A DNA stretch of 64,000 nucleotides from Lysobacterales bacterium. GTDB lineage: Bacteria > Pseudomonadota > Gammaproteobacteria > Xanthomonadales > SZUA-38. The position numbers and the translations under genes were made by a program. The stretch spans positions 1 through 64,000 of the forward strand of contig JASJDM010000032.1 in NCBI GenBank assembly GCA_030065125.1, read 5' to 3'. This document shows, one piece after another, positions 43,467-51,986 of the stretch (within the stretch, counting starts at the first letter, position 1; the number at the start of each line of letters is the position of its first letter). Under the pieces are notes generated by a model that saw only the letters and a program-made list of their open reading frames with translations, made no database searches and had not been told where the DNA came from.

Positions 43467-46400
43467 TCAGTTCAGCAGGAGAGCCAGCAACGGATTGTCT
43501 TCTCCCAGGACCGACTTCAGCCGGGCAAGGGCGGCGTAGTGCACCTCCGGTTGCTGCTTCAGCGCTGCCAACCGTGCTGCAGCCCAGAGTGCTCGCCAGT
43601 GATCCTCACCCAGGGTGTCTGCAATGACCGGAACCGCTGCCCCGAGCAGGTCGCGGGCCTGATCTGGAGCGCCGCCGCGAATCGCCACCTCGGCGCAGGA
43701 GGCTCGCGCGTAAGCTAGGATCGGCTGTCCGGTTGTCAGTGCGGACTCAAGTTCCAAAAGACCTTTTTCACACAAATCCCGGGCGGCATCAGGCCGGCCC
43801 GCCAGCGCCAGAGTCAAGGCTGTGTCGCTCAGAAACCAGTTCATAGGTACGGTGGAGGGAGAGGACACCAGGCGCAGCAGGGATTCGACCTGGTCCAGGT
43901 CGTCCTGGGCACGGGGGTCGCGGCCGGCAAGCCTGATCAGCGCCCGGTTGGCCAGAGGCTTCACCATGGGCAGCCCCGTATCACCTGCCGTCGCCGTGCG
44001 CCGGGACACAGCTTCGTCAGCGAACTCGACTGCGCCCTCCAGTTCGCCGGCGATGAGGTGCACCCGCGCCAGCTGACTGAGGTTACGCTGGTAACCCGGG
44101 AATCGGCCTTCGGCAATTTGCAGTCCCTGTTGCTGTAGACTCAGCATGGCCGCTTTGGCCTCTGCCAGCCTGCCTGACTCCAGCAACGCCTCAGCATGTC
44201 CCGCCGCGGTTTCGAACGTAATCATGTGCTGCTCACCGAAACTCGCGCTTACGGCGGGCAGCACAGCCCCCAGGGATTCCACGGCAGCGGGATAGCGACC
44301 TTCATCCAGCGCCAGGAATGCCTCGGCCTTGCGCAGATTGACAGCGGTAGAGTGTTCATTTCCGAAATAGCTCCGAGCGACCCGGGTCGCTTCCGCCCGC
44401 ATCTCCCGGACCTGGTTAAACCGACCGACGCGCCTGAGAATTTCTGCGTAATCGTGAAGAATGCGGGCATAGTTGCCGTGCTCTTTGCCGATGGTGCCTT
44501 CAGCGACTGCCAGGGCTTCATCAAACAGAGCGGCAGCTTCCTCAGTTCGGTTGACGTTACCCAGGGAGCGGCCCAGCAGCACCAGGCCGCCCAGTATATT
44601 GGCGCTGTCGTCGCCGTAGATCCGACGTGCCAGACCCAGAGATCGCTGCAGCAAGTCAACGGCACGGTCTTCGTCTCCCAGGTTGGAGTGCAGCGTGCCC
44701 AGTTCCCGCAGGGTGAACATGCGGGACACCCGCTGATCCAACGCGTCACCCAGCAGCACCAGGGCCGATTCAAATTCCTTCAGAGCCTGCTGGTAAGCGC
44801 CGGTTTGACGACTGTTGCTGCCCAGCCGCATCAGCAGATGGGCCCGGCGCCTCTGGCCCTCCACGCCATCCACCGGGTCCAGCGCCTGCAGACCGGCTAG
44901 CAGTTGGATTCTTTGTTCCTCGTACTCACCATGCTGGAACAGCACACCCGCCAGCGCCTGGTGGGCCATGGACCGGATAACCGGGTCCACCCCAGAGGAG
45001 CCGGAGACCTGAACCGCCTGTTGCCCGAAGTCCAGAGCCCGGTCCAGTTCACCCTGCTGTAGGTTGACCATGGCCAGGACGGCCAGGGGTTCAACCAGCG
45101 CGGAAGGGTCGGACTGGGCGCTGCGCAGGTCCAGCGCCTGTCGCGCCAGAGGTTCCGCCTGGTCCGGCAATGCGAGCGACTCGTAGGCGGATGCCACCAC
45201 CTCCAGCAGGCGGGCCTGTACCCGGGGCTGGTCGCTCAGGGCATCCAGGCGGCTGGCGCCGGCATCCAGCAACTCCCGTACCGTCAGCTCCTCCCCTCCG
45301 GATACGGTGGGGTTGGCTTCCGCCAGCAGGGTACTCAGAAAATCTCCCACCTGGCGGGCGCCTGCGGCCTCCTCCAGAGCCTGTTGCTGGGCCCGGATGG
45401 TAGTACGCCATGACAGCCCCAATGAGATTGCCGATACAAGCAGCACAGTCAGGGTCAGGGCCGCCGCCGCCACACCACCCCGGTGACGCTGGGCAAACTT
45501 GCGTGCCCGGTACCATGGTGTGGCCGGTCTCGCCCGCACCGGGCGGCCGGCGCAGTAGTTCTCCAGGTCGTCAACGAATTGGTCCACCGAGACAAAGCGA
45601 TGGTCCGGTTCTTTCTCCAGGGCCTGCATAACTACCGCGTCCAGGTCTCCGGCCAGCTTGCGCGCCAGCCGGGACGATGAAGTCGATCGGCTCTGGGCAA
45701 TCTGTTCCAGGCGCCGTGCGTCCTGGCGTCCCGTGGTGTTCACCAGGGTGCTGGGGCTGAGCGGCTCGGCTTCCACGACCACGTTGCGGATCTGCTCGAT
45801 GGAGGCCTGGTCCATGGCCTGGGCGTCGCAACCGGTGAGCAGTTTGTACAGAAGAAGGCCAAGCTGGTAGATGTCCGAAGCCACTCCCACCGGGTCGCCC
45901 AGTACCTGCTCGGGGCTGGCGTACAAAGGGGTGAGCAGCAGCGCCTGGCCGGTCAGCTCCGGAGCGTCACCCTGCAGGGCCTTGGCGATTCCGAAATCCA
46001 GCAGCTTGGGCCGGCCGTCGGTCTCAACAAGGATGTTTGAGGGTTTGAGGTCACGATGAATGACCAGCCGGCTGTGAGCGTGCTGGACGGCCCGAGCGGC
46101 GCGAACGAACAGCCGGATGCGCGCCACCAGGTCGAGCTGATGTTCATCGCAATACTGGTCGATGGGAACCCCCTCCACCAGTTCCATCGCAATCCAGGGC
46201 TGGCCGGTCACTACGCCGGCGTCGACGATGTGGGCGATGCCGGGATGTTTGAGGCGGGCCAGGAAATGCCGCTCCCGGGAGAAGCGCTCCGCCAGCCCGG
46301 TGCCTCCGGGGCTGCTCAGCAGCTTGATGGCGACGGACTGTTCGAACGTTCCATCACAGCGCTGTCCCAGGAACACCAGGGCCATGCCGCCCCGGTCCAG

Positions 46401-46589
46401 GTATCGGGTGATCCTGAAAGGGCCGACCTGTTTGCCAATCCATCGGCAGTTTTCGGCCTGGTCCTGTTCAATGCCGGCATGGCGGGAGAGCTCGCCAAGG
46501 AGCCCGCCGCCGGTGCCAAGAAAGTCTTCCACCTTATCTGGATCAAAGGACCGGCGCGGCGCACCGGTCTTGCCGTTGTCTTCATCCAC
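43467..46589 (-). CDS. Ser/Thr protein kinase with membrane helix and TPR sensor half
   Basis: This 1040-residue protein starts at GTG 46589 (GGAGG seven nt upstream; the upstream open frame only overlaps the beta-helix gene). The cytoplasmic kinase domain, about residues 55-330, has the glycine loop LDRGGMALVFLG, VAIK, HRDLKPSN, LLDFGIAKAL and YASPEQ, so it looks catalytically competent. A single membrane helix (GGVAAAALTLTVLLVSAISLGLSW) near residues 365-390 follows, then some 600 residues of TPR-like helices (SLALPDQAEPLARQALDLR, LHSNLGDEDRAVDLLQRSLGLARRI) expected in the periplasm. Kinases of this build are commonly encoded beside the ECF sigma group found at 49507. The order kinase, beta-helix protein and divergent sigma factor suggests one regulatory unit. 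Confidence 0.92.
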   Translation of the reverse strand: MDEDNGKTGAPRRSFDPDKVEDFLGTGGGLLGELSRHAGIEQDQAENCRWIGKQVGPFRITRYLDRGGMALVFLGQRCDGTFEQSVAIKLLSSPGGTGLAERFSRERHFLARLKHPGIAHIVDAGVVTGQPWIAMELVEGVPIDQYCDEHQLDLVARIRLFVRAARAVQHAHSRLVIHRDLKPSNILVETDGRPKLLDFGIAKALQGDAPELTGQALLLTPLYASPEQVLGDPVGVASDIYQLGLLLYKLLTGCDAQAMDQASIEQIRNVVVEAEPLSPSTLVNTTGRQDARRLEQIAQSRSTSSSRLARKLAGDLDAVVMQALEKEPDHRFVSVDQFVDDLENYCAGRPVRARPATPWYRARKFAQRHRGGVAAAALTLTVLLVSAISLGLSWRTTIRAQQQALEEAAGARQVGDFLSTLLAEANPTVSGGEELTVRELLDAGASRLDALSDQPRVQARLLEVVASAYESLALPDQAEPLARQALDLRSAQSDPSALVEPLAVLAMVNLQQGELDRALDFGQQAVQVSGSSGVDPVIRSMAHQALAGVLFQHGEYEEQRIQLLAGLQALDPVDGVEGQRRRAHLLMRLGSNSRQTGAYQQALKEFESALVLLGDALDQRVSRMFTLRELGTLHSNLGDEDRAVDLLQRSLGLARRIYGDDSANILGGLVLLGRSLGNVNRTEEAAALFDEALAVAEGTIGKEHGNYARILHDYAEILRRVGRFNQVREMRAEATRVARSYFGNEHSTAVNLRKAEAFLALDEGRYPAAVESLGAVLPAVSASFGEQHMITFETAAGHAEALLESGRLAEAKAAMLSLQQQGLQIAEGRFPGYQRNLSQLARVHLIAGELEGAVEFADEAVSRRTATAGDTGLPMVKPLANRALIRLAGRDPRAQDDLDQVESLLRLVSSPSTVPMNWFLSDTALTLALAGRPDAARDLCEKGLLELESALTTGQPILAYARASCAEVAIRGGAPDQARDLLGAAVPVIADTLGEDHWRALWAAARLAALKQQPEVHYAALARLKSVLGEDNPLLALLLN

Positions 46590-46632
46590 CGCAGTCCCTC
46601 CTGCTGCCGGACGGTTCGATTCTACGCCAGGC

Positions 46633-49347
46633 CTACTGGACTCGCTCGAAGCTGTCTGCGAACAGCGCGTCCGGCGGCGGCGAATTGACCGTGACAACGC
46701 CCGTATCGACGTTATTGGTCTGGTCGGGGTCCCCAAGGCCGCCCACCCGCATGACCTCCGCCTCGACAAGCTTTGCGCCGGGTTCGTCGTAGCGAACCTC
46801 TGCAGTGAATTCCTCCCGGGCGTCAGGCTGCATCGGGCCGGACCGCGTGCACATCCTGGCATTGTTGTCGCAGGTCCAGCCAGAAGCCGGCGAAAACTCG
46901 ATCAGGGCCCCGGGCGCCGTGAGATGAAGCTGCAGGTCTTCGGCCGCTTCGGGGCCACGGTTGCCAAGGAGAAAGAACAACAGGTGCGGCTGGTTGAGGT
47001 CTGCCACGCCGGGAAAGTCCGACACCAGGTCGACGGAAACGTCGGCGCCGGGGCCAACGGTCACGGTGTCCGTCGACTGGTCATTGGACGGGTTGACCTC
47101 GGTCAGCGAGCTGTCCTCCAGTCTGACCTCGGCTTTGACGGTTTTGAGGCCCGCGCTGTTGAACGACATTTCTGCAACGATTTCGGGAGCCGTGCTGCCC
47201 ACGCCCAGATCAGCGGACAGATAGCTGCAGCGTCGGCTGAACCGATCACAATCCCAGGTCTCTACCAGGTTGCCATTGGCATCGAAGGTGTTGACGCCGC
47301 GCAGTGACTCCATGGTGCCAATGAAATTCAGGGCGACATATACCGACATCGCGGCCACCGGATTGCGTCCGGTGTTGGTTACCCGAATGATGAATCCGTG
47401 TGGCTGGTCAATTTCTGCGCGCCTGGGCAGGTCCGATACGATGGACAGATCAAGGTCGGAGGTGTCGTTGATCGTCCCGTCCTGGACAAACTCGAACGCG
47501 CCGGCGTCCCTGGGTCCCGGACCGTTGCCAATGCCGCCAATATCCACTGCCCGGGGGTTGCCGAGAATGTCGTAACTCAGCTCGAGTCGTCCCCCCTGGT
47601 CGTCGCAGCGGTCGATTGCGGGCGAGTTGACCGACTGGACCTGGAAACTTTCGTTGGGGCTTGACCCCAGATCCGGGTTGACAAAAAACGGCTCAGCGTT
47701 GACGCCTGCCACGGGTACTGAGTCCGCCAGTTCGTCAAATTCCTCGGCAAAGTTGGAGACGTTGCAGCTTGAGACTCCGATCATTTTCTCATCGTCTTCC
47801 CTGACCCCCCTGTCGGGCTCAAAATCCCAGATCAGGTTGTTGATCAGGCGATCCGGGGCGCGATAAAAGATCTCATCGGCATCGTGGTTTTCCGCCAGCG
47901 TGTTTTCGGCAAATTCCCCTGCGGTGAACACATAAAAGCCTTCCTTGGTGCAGCCAGCCCCCCCACATCCTCCGTCATCTCCGATGTCGTTGCCGTAGAG
48001 CAGGTTTCCAGACAGGGCTGAAACCCGGGAAATGATGGACTGGGAAGTGAACCGCGGCCCGGAAAGATCGATATCCAGATCACACTCGCCGGAAAAAACC
48101 GGAGGATTGATTTCAAAGCAGCCGGCAAAATTGGTGCGAATGGTCGTTCGATTGATGGTTGTCGTGGGAAACGAGCCGCTTGCCGAGGCGGTGAACAATA
48201 CGGCCCCGTCACCGCCTTCCTCGCCGTCATCGTCTTCACCGCCCCGCACTCGATTGAACTCAAACAGCGAACAATCCGGCGCGTTGCCCTCGTCGCTGGC
48301 ATCGCAGGGACCGCTGTACCGGTCAACCAGCAATACGCTATCGCCGACCGCAGATATCGCGCCACCGTCAGCAGCTTCGTTGCCGCGAAACCAGGTGTTG
48401 TAAAAGCTGGCTTCCGACGACTGCAGGTGAACTGCGCCACCGCGGTTCTGGCCGGGCCGGTCGTAGTGATGCAGCGGGAGAAAGGCGATCTTGTTCTCCT
48501 GGAAGATTGTACGACTCAGAAGCGCACCCATTTCGATGGTGGAATCCAGCGCGTAAACCCCGGCCCCCTGGCCCAGCTGAGAATCCGAAATGCTATTGTC
48601 TTGAATACGGCGCACGACTCCGGGCGTAGTGCCAAGCAGGCGGCATTCCGATTCAAGGTAGATGCCTCCGCCACTGAGCTCGGCCGAGTTGGATTCCACT
48701 GCTCCGCTGTGAAAATCGATGACGCCGCCGGCAGCGCAGAAAATTCCTCCGCCGCTCATGGCGACGTGATTGAGGACCCGGGTGTCCTGCAACACCAGCA
48801 CATTGCCGTCCCCGTTGAGGAAAATACCGCCACCCCTGACCGCGTTACCGCGTCTGACCAGTGTATCCCGCAGCGTCAGCCTGGCATCACCGCTGTCCAT
48901 TCGGATGACGCCGCCGCGATCGACCACGGAAGCACCGCCGGTCAGGGATACGGATCGAAACTCATTGTCGATGGAACTGCTGCCCGGCTGGACTACTATC
49001 AGAGGCTGCGCGCGCGGAGCGTCCAGGTTTGTATTCACGCCAAATTGAGCCCCCTCGCACTCGACATACCCACCGCGAATGTCGAATGAGCGATTGACCA
49101 CGATCTGGCCCGAATGGGCGTAGTTGTTGGACAGCCGCAGCTCGTTTCGAACGGGTGGGCAAAAGACACCGAGCGGGCAGTCGAATATCTCGTCCAGTGC
49201 GGCCTGAATGGATGGAAAGTCGCAATTGCCCTCGGGCCCGATCCAGTGGATTTGCGGCGCGCCGACAATCTGGGCCGTGGCTGTGGTCGCCAGCACCAGT
49301 CCAAGCGCAGCGATATTTCTGTAGATCATCTTTTTTCGACGTGCCAT
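46633..49347 (-). CDS. Secreted beta-helix protein with Pmp-like repeats and DUF11-like domains
   Basis: This 904-residue exported protein starts at ATG 49347 with AGGAGG seven nt upstream. It has a basic leader and signal peptide (ARRKKMIYRNIAALGLVLATTATAQ). Residues about 90-560 form a right-handed beta-helix with GGGIF, GGGIY, GGAIS and FxxN-type repeats like chlamydial Pmp proteins (for example VAMSGGGIFCAAGG and FRGNEAADGGAIS). Two CARDB/DUF11-like beta domains follow (DLDLSIVSDLPRRAEIDQPH and ADVSVDLVSDFPGVADLNQPH). The C terminus ends in PPPDALFADSFERVQ, a tag resembling LFxDxFE endings I recall from Xanthomonadales-type secreted proteins. The kinase lies 43 nt downstream on the same strand. 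It is probably a cell-surface or secreted adhesin-like protein. Confidence 0.85.
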   Translation of the reverse strand: MARRKKMIYRNIAALGLVLATTATAQIVGAPQIHWIGPEGNCDFPSIQAALDEIFDCPLGVFCPPVRNELRLSNNYAHSGQIVVNRSFDIRGGYVECEGAQFGVNTNLDAPRAQPLIVVQPGSSSIDNEFRSVSLTGGASVVDRGGVIRMDSGDARLTLRDTLVRRGNAVRGGGIFLNGDGNVLVLQDTRVLNHVAMSGGGIFCAAGGVIDFHSGAVESNSAELSGGGIYLESECRLLGTTPGVVRRIQDNSISDSQLGQGAGVYALDSTIEMGALLSRTIFQENKIAFLPLHHYDRPGQNRGGAVHLQSSEASFYNTWFRGNEAADGGAISAVGDSVLLVDRYSGPCDASDEGNAPDCSLFEFNRVRGGEDDDGEEGGDGAVLFTASASGSFPTTTINRTTIRTNFAGCFEINPPVFSGECDLDIDLSGPRFTSQSIISRVSALSGNLLYGNDIGDDGGCGGAGCTKEGFYVFTAGEFAENTLAENHDADEIFYRAPDRLINNLIWDFEPDRGVREDDEKMIGVSSCNVSNFAEEFDELADSVPVAGVNAEPFFVNPDLGSSPNESFQVQSVNSPAIDRCDDQGGRLELSYDILGNPRAVDIGGIGNGPGPRDAGAFEFVQDGTINDTSDLDLSIVSDLPRRAEIDQPHGFIIRVTNTGRNPVAAMSVYVALNFIGTMESLRGVNTFDANGNLVETWDCDRFSRRCSYLSADLGVGSTAPEIVAEMSFNSAGLKTVKAEVRLEDSSLTEVNPSNDQSTDTVTVGPGADVSVDLVSDFPGVADLNQPHLLFFLLGNRGPEAAEDLQLHLTAPGALIEFSPASGWTCDNNARMCTRSGPMQPDAREEFTAEVRYDEPGAKLVEAEVMRVGGLGDPDQTNNVDTGVVTVNSPPPDALFADSFERVQ

Positions 49348-49506
49348 CGATATACCTCCTGGATCGATTGCCTGACACCAGGAACGAGAAAATGATAAAG
49401 ATCTCGTCACGGCGGGCAGCCGCACGCGGGCACGGCGGACGAGTTACCCCGACTGGATAACCCGTTAGAATGGAGTGCGGCAATCGAGTCGGCGATCCTT
49501 TGCTCC

Positions 49507-50064
49507 ATGCCTCAACCCAACCCTCAAATCACTGCCATGCTTCAACGCAGCCGAAGTGACCCTGTCGTTCGGGAAGAGGTCTACCGCCTGGTTTATGACG
49601 ACCTGCGGCGGTTGGCGGGGCATCGCATTGCCTCATCTCGACCCGGACAGACCCTCTCTGTCACCTCCCTGGTCAACGAGGCTTATCTCAAGCTTACCGA
49701 GCGCACCGGCCCGGCCTGGAACGACCGGGCCCATTTTCTGCGGGTGGCGGCAAAGGCCATGCGCCAGATTGCTGTTGACACCGTGCGGGCCAAGCTGACG
49801 GGCAAGCGGGGGGCAGGACAGGCGGCGGTACCCCTGGACGGGCTGGAGCTGCCCGCGGGGGAAAAGTCGCAAATGGTCATGGCGTTGGAAGAGGGGCTGA
49901 TCCAACTGGGTAAAGAAGAACCCCGCCTGGTGGACGTGGTGGAGTGTCGTTTCTACAGCGGCCTGACCATTCCCGAAACGGCGGAAGCTCTGGAAATCTC
50001 CCCCAGGACCGTGGAACGCGACTGGGAGCGCGCACGCCGCTGGCTGAAGGACTTCATGACATGA
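49507..50064 (+). CDS. ECF sigma factor of the kinase-associated group (TIGR02999-like)
   Basis: This 185-residue extracytoplasmic-function sigma factor has region 2 with REEVYRLVYDDLRRLAGHRI, TLSVTSLVNEAYLKL and WNDRAHFLRVAAKAMRQIAVDTVRAKLTGKRG, the typical layout of the TIGR02999 group, and region 4 with FYSGLTIPETAEALEISPRTVERDWERARRWLK as the -35-binding helix-turn-helix. No anti-sigma gene is adjacent; in this group a Ser/Thr kinase is thought to take that role, and one lies at 43467-46589. The gene is divergent from the beta-helix gene, whose 159-nt upstream region is a candidate target promoter. Confidence 0.92.
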   Translation: MPQPNPQITAMLQRSRSDPVVREEVYRLVYDDLRRLAGHRIASSRPGQTLSVTSLVNEAYLKLTERTGPAWNDRAHFLRVAAKAMRQIAVDTVRAKLTGKRGAGQAAVPLDGLELPAGEKSQMVMALEEGLIQLGKEEPRLVDVVECRFYSGLTIPETAEALEISPRTVERDWERARRWLKDFMT

Positions 50065-50073
50065 TTGTTTCCG

Positions 50074-50100
50074 CAAGATCGCACATCCCTGTGCGACTTG
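50074..50100. repeat. REP-like dyad 1 with loop ATCCCT
   Basis: CAAG-a-TCGCAC and GTGCGA-CTTG flank the loop ATCCCT, starting 10 nt after the ECF gene. The loop is identical to that of the dyad at 50151, so this is a repeat family. It could also help terminate the sigma factor transcript, though no T-run follows. Confidence 0.6.
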
Positions 50101-50105
50101 CGGGC

Positions 50106-50134
50106 GTGAATTGAAAACGCGGTTTCCAATTCAC
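50106..50134. repeat. Inverted repeat GTGAATTG/CAATTCAC
   Basis: GTGAATTG (50106-50113) and CAATTCAC (50127-50134) form a perfect 8-bp stem with a 13-nt loop. It lies between the two ATCCCT dyads and may be part of the same composite repeat. Confidence 0.55.
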
Positions 50135-50150
50135 TCGCGGCCTTCGGCCG

Positions 50151-50170
50151 TTGGCACATCCCTGTGCCAA
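50151..50170. repeat. REP-like dyad 2 with loop ATCCCT
   Basis: TTGGCAC (50151-50157) and GTGCCAA (50164-50170) form a perfect 7-bp stem with the same ATCCCT loop as the dyad at 50074. The GGCACAGGGATGTGCC phrase on the other strand resembles dispersed repeats recalled from Lysobacter-like genomes. Confidence 0.6.
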
Positions 50171-50219
50171 ATGGTGCCTATGATTGATGACTCCAATCCC
50201 TTATTCGCTTGATCATCTG

Positions 50220-50331
50220 GTCACGGAGTCACGGAGTCACGGAGTCACGGAGTCACGGAGTCACGGAGTCACGGAGTCACGGAGTCACGGAGTCACGGAG
50301 TCACGGAGCCACGGAGCCACGGAGCCACGGA
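50220..50331. repeat. 14-copy octanucleotide array GTCACGGA/GCCACGGA
   Basis: Eleven consecutive GTCACGGA units are followed by three GCCACGGA units, with no interruption, over 112 bp. The array lies 45 bp upstream of the mraZ -35 element. An 8-bp unit would be prone to slipped-strand copy change and would shift spacing to the promoter. Nothing in it looks coding. The rest of the 380-nt gap before mraZ holds three dyads and the promoter. Confidence 0.95.
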
Positions 50332-50376
50332 GCCCACCCTTAACTCATTCTTAACGAATCCAACCCATTGATTGTC

Positions 50377-50405
50377 TTGACACTACTGCCTATTGCCCCT
50401 AAGGT
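50377..50405 (+). promoter_or_regulatory. Sigma-70 promoter of mraZ and the dcw cluster
   Basis: TTGACA (50377-50382) is a perfect -35 element, followed after 17 bp by TAAGGT (50400-50405) as the -10. Transcription would start near 50412, just before the MraZ operator repeats. This is the only strong promoter seen ahead of the long division gene series. Confidence 0.8.
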
Positions 50406-50414
50406 GCAATTTAC

Positions 50415-50439
50415 TGGGAAAATGTGGGAAAAAGTGGGA
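50415..50439 (+). promoter_or_regulatory. MraZ operator: three TGGGA repeats at 10-bp spacing
   Basis: TGGGA occurs at 50415, 50425 and 50435, in exact 10-bp phase. MraZ is known to bind such TGGGN repeats ahead of its own gene and to repress the dcw cluster. The third repeat ends five nt before the GTG start and probably also serves as the ribosome site, so operator binding and translation initiation overlap. Confidence 0.88.
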
Positions 50440-50444
50440 AATTT

Positions 50445-50888
50445 GTGTTTTTTGGTGAGACGGCAATCAATCTCGACGCCAAGGGTCGAATGGCGATCCC
50501 GACGCGCTATCGCGAGCAGATCGCGAGCGAGTGCGACGACCGTCTTGTGGTGACTTACAACGCTTTTGATAACGATTCTCTGTGGCTTTATCCGCAACCG
50601 GTTTGGGAGCAGGTGCGAGATCAGGTGATGGCATTGAGCTCATTTGATCCGGGTCATCGTGCTCTGCAAAGACGCCTGGTGGGGAGTGCGGGACCAGTGG
50701 AGCCGGACGCAAACGGTCGGATATTGCTGCCGGCCAGTTTGCGCCAGGTGGCCGGGCTGGAAAAAAAGGTGACCTTGATGGGATTGGGTCAGAAGTTCGA
50801 GATCTGGAACGAAGAAGTCCTGAATCGAACTCGGTTCGAACAACCCCTGACAGAACCAACAGAGGAGATTTCGAAGTTGGTGATTTAG
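50445..50888 (+). CDS. mraZ: Division/cell wall cluster transcriptional repressor MraZ
   Basis: MraZ is the conserved DNA-binding repressor at the head of the dcw cluster. I take GTG 50445 as start because the product then begins with FFGETAINLDAKGRMAIPTRYRE, the family N terminus, and the operator repeats lie upstream of it. A GTG at 50424 in the same frame would place the operator inside the gene. Two AbrB/SpoVT-like swapped-hairpin domains are seen (INLDAKGRMAIPTRY and VEPDANGRILLPASLRQ). The 147-residue length is normal. A stem with five C and five G follows in the 168-nt gap to rsmH. Confidence 0.95.
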   Translation: MFFGETAINLDAKGRMAIPTRYREQIASECDDRLVVTYNAFDNDSLWLYPQPVWEQVRDQVMALSSFDPGHRALQRRLVGSAGPVEPDANGRILLPASLRQVAGLEKKVTLMGLGQKFEIWNEEVLNRTRFEQPLTEPTEEISKLVI

Positions 50889-50927
50889 GGCGCGGCATCC
50901 GCAGGGAGCGGACCCGGCGACCCATGA

Positions 50928-50941
50928 CCCCCGGGAGGGGG
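50928..50941 (+). promoter_or_regulatory. Small GC hairpin in the mraZ-rsmH leader
   Basis: CCCCC-ggga-GGGGG forms a 5-bp stem with a GGGA loop about 40 nt after the mraZ stop, followed by AGAGAAAAAGG. It could be an attenuation or stability element; the other 168 nt up to rsmH carry no second gene that I can support. Confidence 0.4.
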
Positions 50942-51056
50942 AGAGAAAAAGGTGCTGCAACTTGCAGGCGAATGCACGGGTGGGCCATGTCTGCCGCTGG
51001 GGAGTTTTTCCGGCGGAAGCGTTGGCCCCTCTTCGTATCTGGATGGACTCTCGCCC

Positions 51057-51986
51057 ATGACCGCTGACGCGCATCAGCCGGTGCTGCTGGACGCCGCGCT
51101 GGATGCACTTATGGGTCCGGCTGACGGCCATTATTGCGACGCGACCTTTGGTCGCGGCGGGCACAGTGGTGCCCTGCTGCAACGCCTGTCTCCGGCCGGC
51201 CGGCTGCTGGCCATCGACAAGGACCCCCAGGCGGTGCGGGTCGCCGCTGAGAGATTTTCCAATGATCCCCGCTTCCAGATCTGGCGCGGCAGTTTTGCCG
51301 ACCTGGAGACAGCCCTGGCCCAGTGCGGCATGGAGTCGCGGCTGGATGGCGTCCTGATGGACCTGGGTGTGTCCTCTCCCCAGCTGGACGAAGCCGCGCG
51401 GGGTTTCAGCTTCCTGCGCGACGGTCCGCTGGACATGCGCATGGACCCCGACAGCGGGCACAGCGCGGCGGAGTGGATTGCCGTCGCCGGTGAAGACGAG
51501 CTGGCCCAGGTCATCCGCACCCTGGGAGAAGAACGTTTCGCCCGCCGCATCGCCCGGGCCATCGTCAGTGCGCGCCAGCAGGGTGCCATTGAAACCACCC
51601 AGCAGCTGGCCCAGCTGGTGGCGGCGGCGATTCCTACCCGGGAGGCCGGCAAAGATCCGGCCACCCGCACCTTCCAGGCCATCCGCATCCATATAAACCG
51701 TGAGCTGGACGATCTACAGTCCGGCCTGGACGCAGCCCTGGAGTGCCTGAAGCCGGGCGGGAGACTGGTGGTCATCAGTTTCCATTCCCTGGAGGACCGG
51801 CTGGTGAAGCGTTTCATCCGCGGCCAATCCGGTGCGCCGGGTTCCCGCCGTCTGCCCCCGGGTCCCGAGGCCAGGCCGCGGCTGCGGGCCCTGGGCAAAG
51901 TGGTCAAGGCCAGCGAACAGGAGATCAACGTCAACCCCCGCGCGCGCAGCGCTGTAATGAGAGTGGCCGAAAAATGCGCCGGATAA
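51057..51986 (+). CDS. rsmH: 16S rRNA (cytosine-1402-N4)-methyltransferase RsmH
   Basis: RsmH adds the N4-methyl group to C1402, completing the base modified by RsmI. From ATG 51057 the product is 309 residues: [32 protein letters not shown] (SAM site), [63 protein letters not shown] and [15 protein letters not shown] are all in place. The frame is open for 105 nt more upstream, but that stretch lies in the leader and has no conserved residues. It overlaps ftsL by 13 nt. Confidence 0.97.
   Translation: MTADAHQPVLLDAALDALMGPADGHYCDATFGRGGHSGALLQRLSPAGRLLAIDKDPQAVRVAAERFSNDPRFQIWRGSFADLETALAQCGMESRLDGVLMDLGVSSPQLDEAARGFSFLRDGPLDMRMDPDSGHSAAEWIAVAGEDELAQVIRTLGEERFARRIARAIVSARQQGAIETTQQLAQLVAAAIPTREAGKDPATRTFQAIRIHINRELDDLQSGLDAALECLKPGGRLVVISFHSLEDRLVKRFIRGQSGAPGSRRLPPGPEARPRLRALGKVVKASEQEINVNPRARSAVMRVAEKCAG

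Noticed and set aside
46590..46862. An N-terminal extension of the kinase of 91 residues
   Set aside because: It overlaps the 3' end of the beta-helix gene, is Arg/Ser-rich without motifs, and GTG 46589 has a perfect GGAGG at the right distance.
50220..50331. CRISPR or protein-coding repeat
   Set aside because: Units are 8 bp with no spacers, and the frame does not stay in phase with triplets in any neighbouring gene.
50424..50444. GTG 50424 as the mraZ start
   Set aside because: It would put the MraZ operator repeats inside the gene and add seven residues before the family N terminus.
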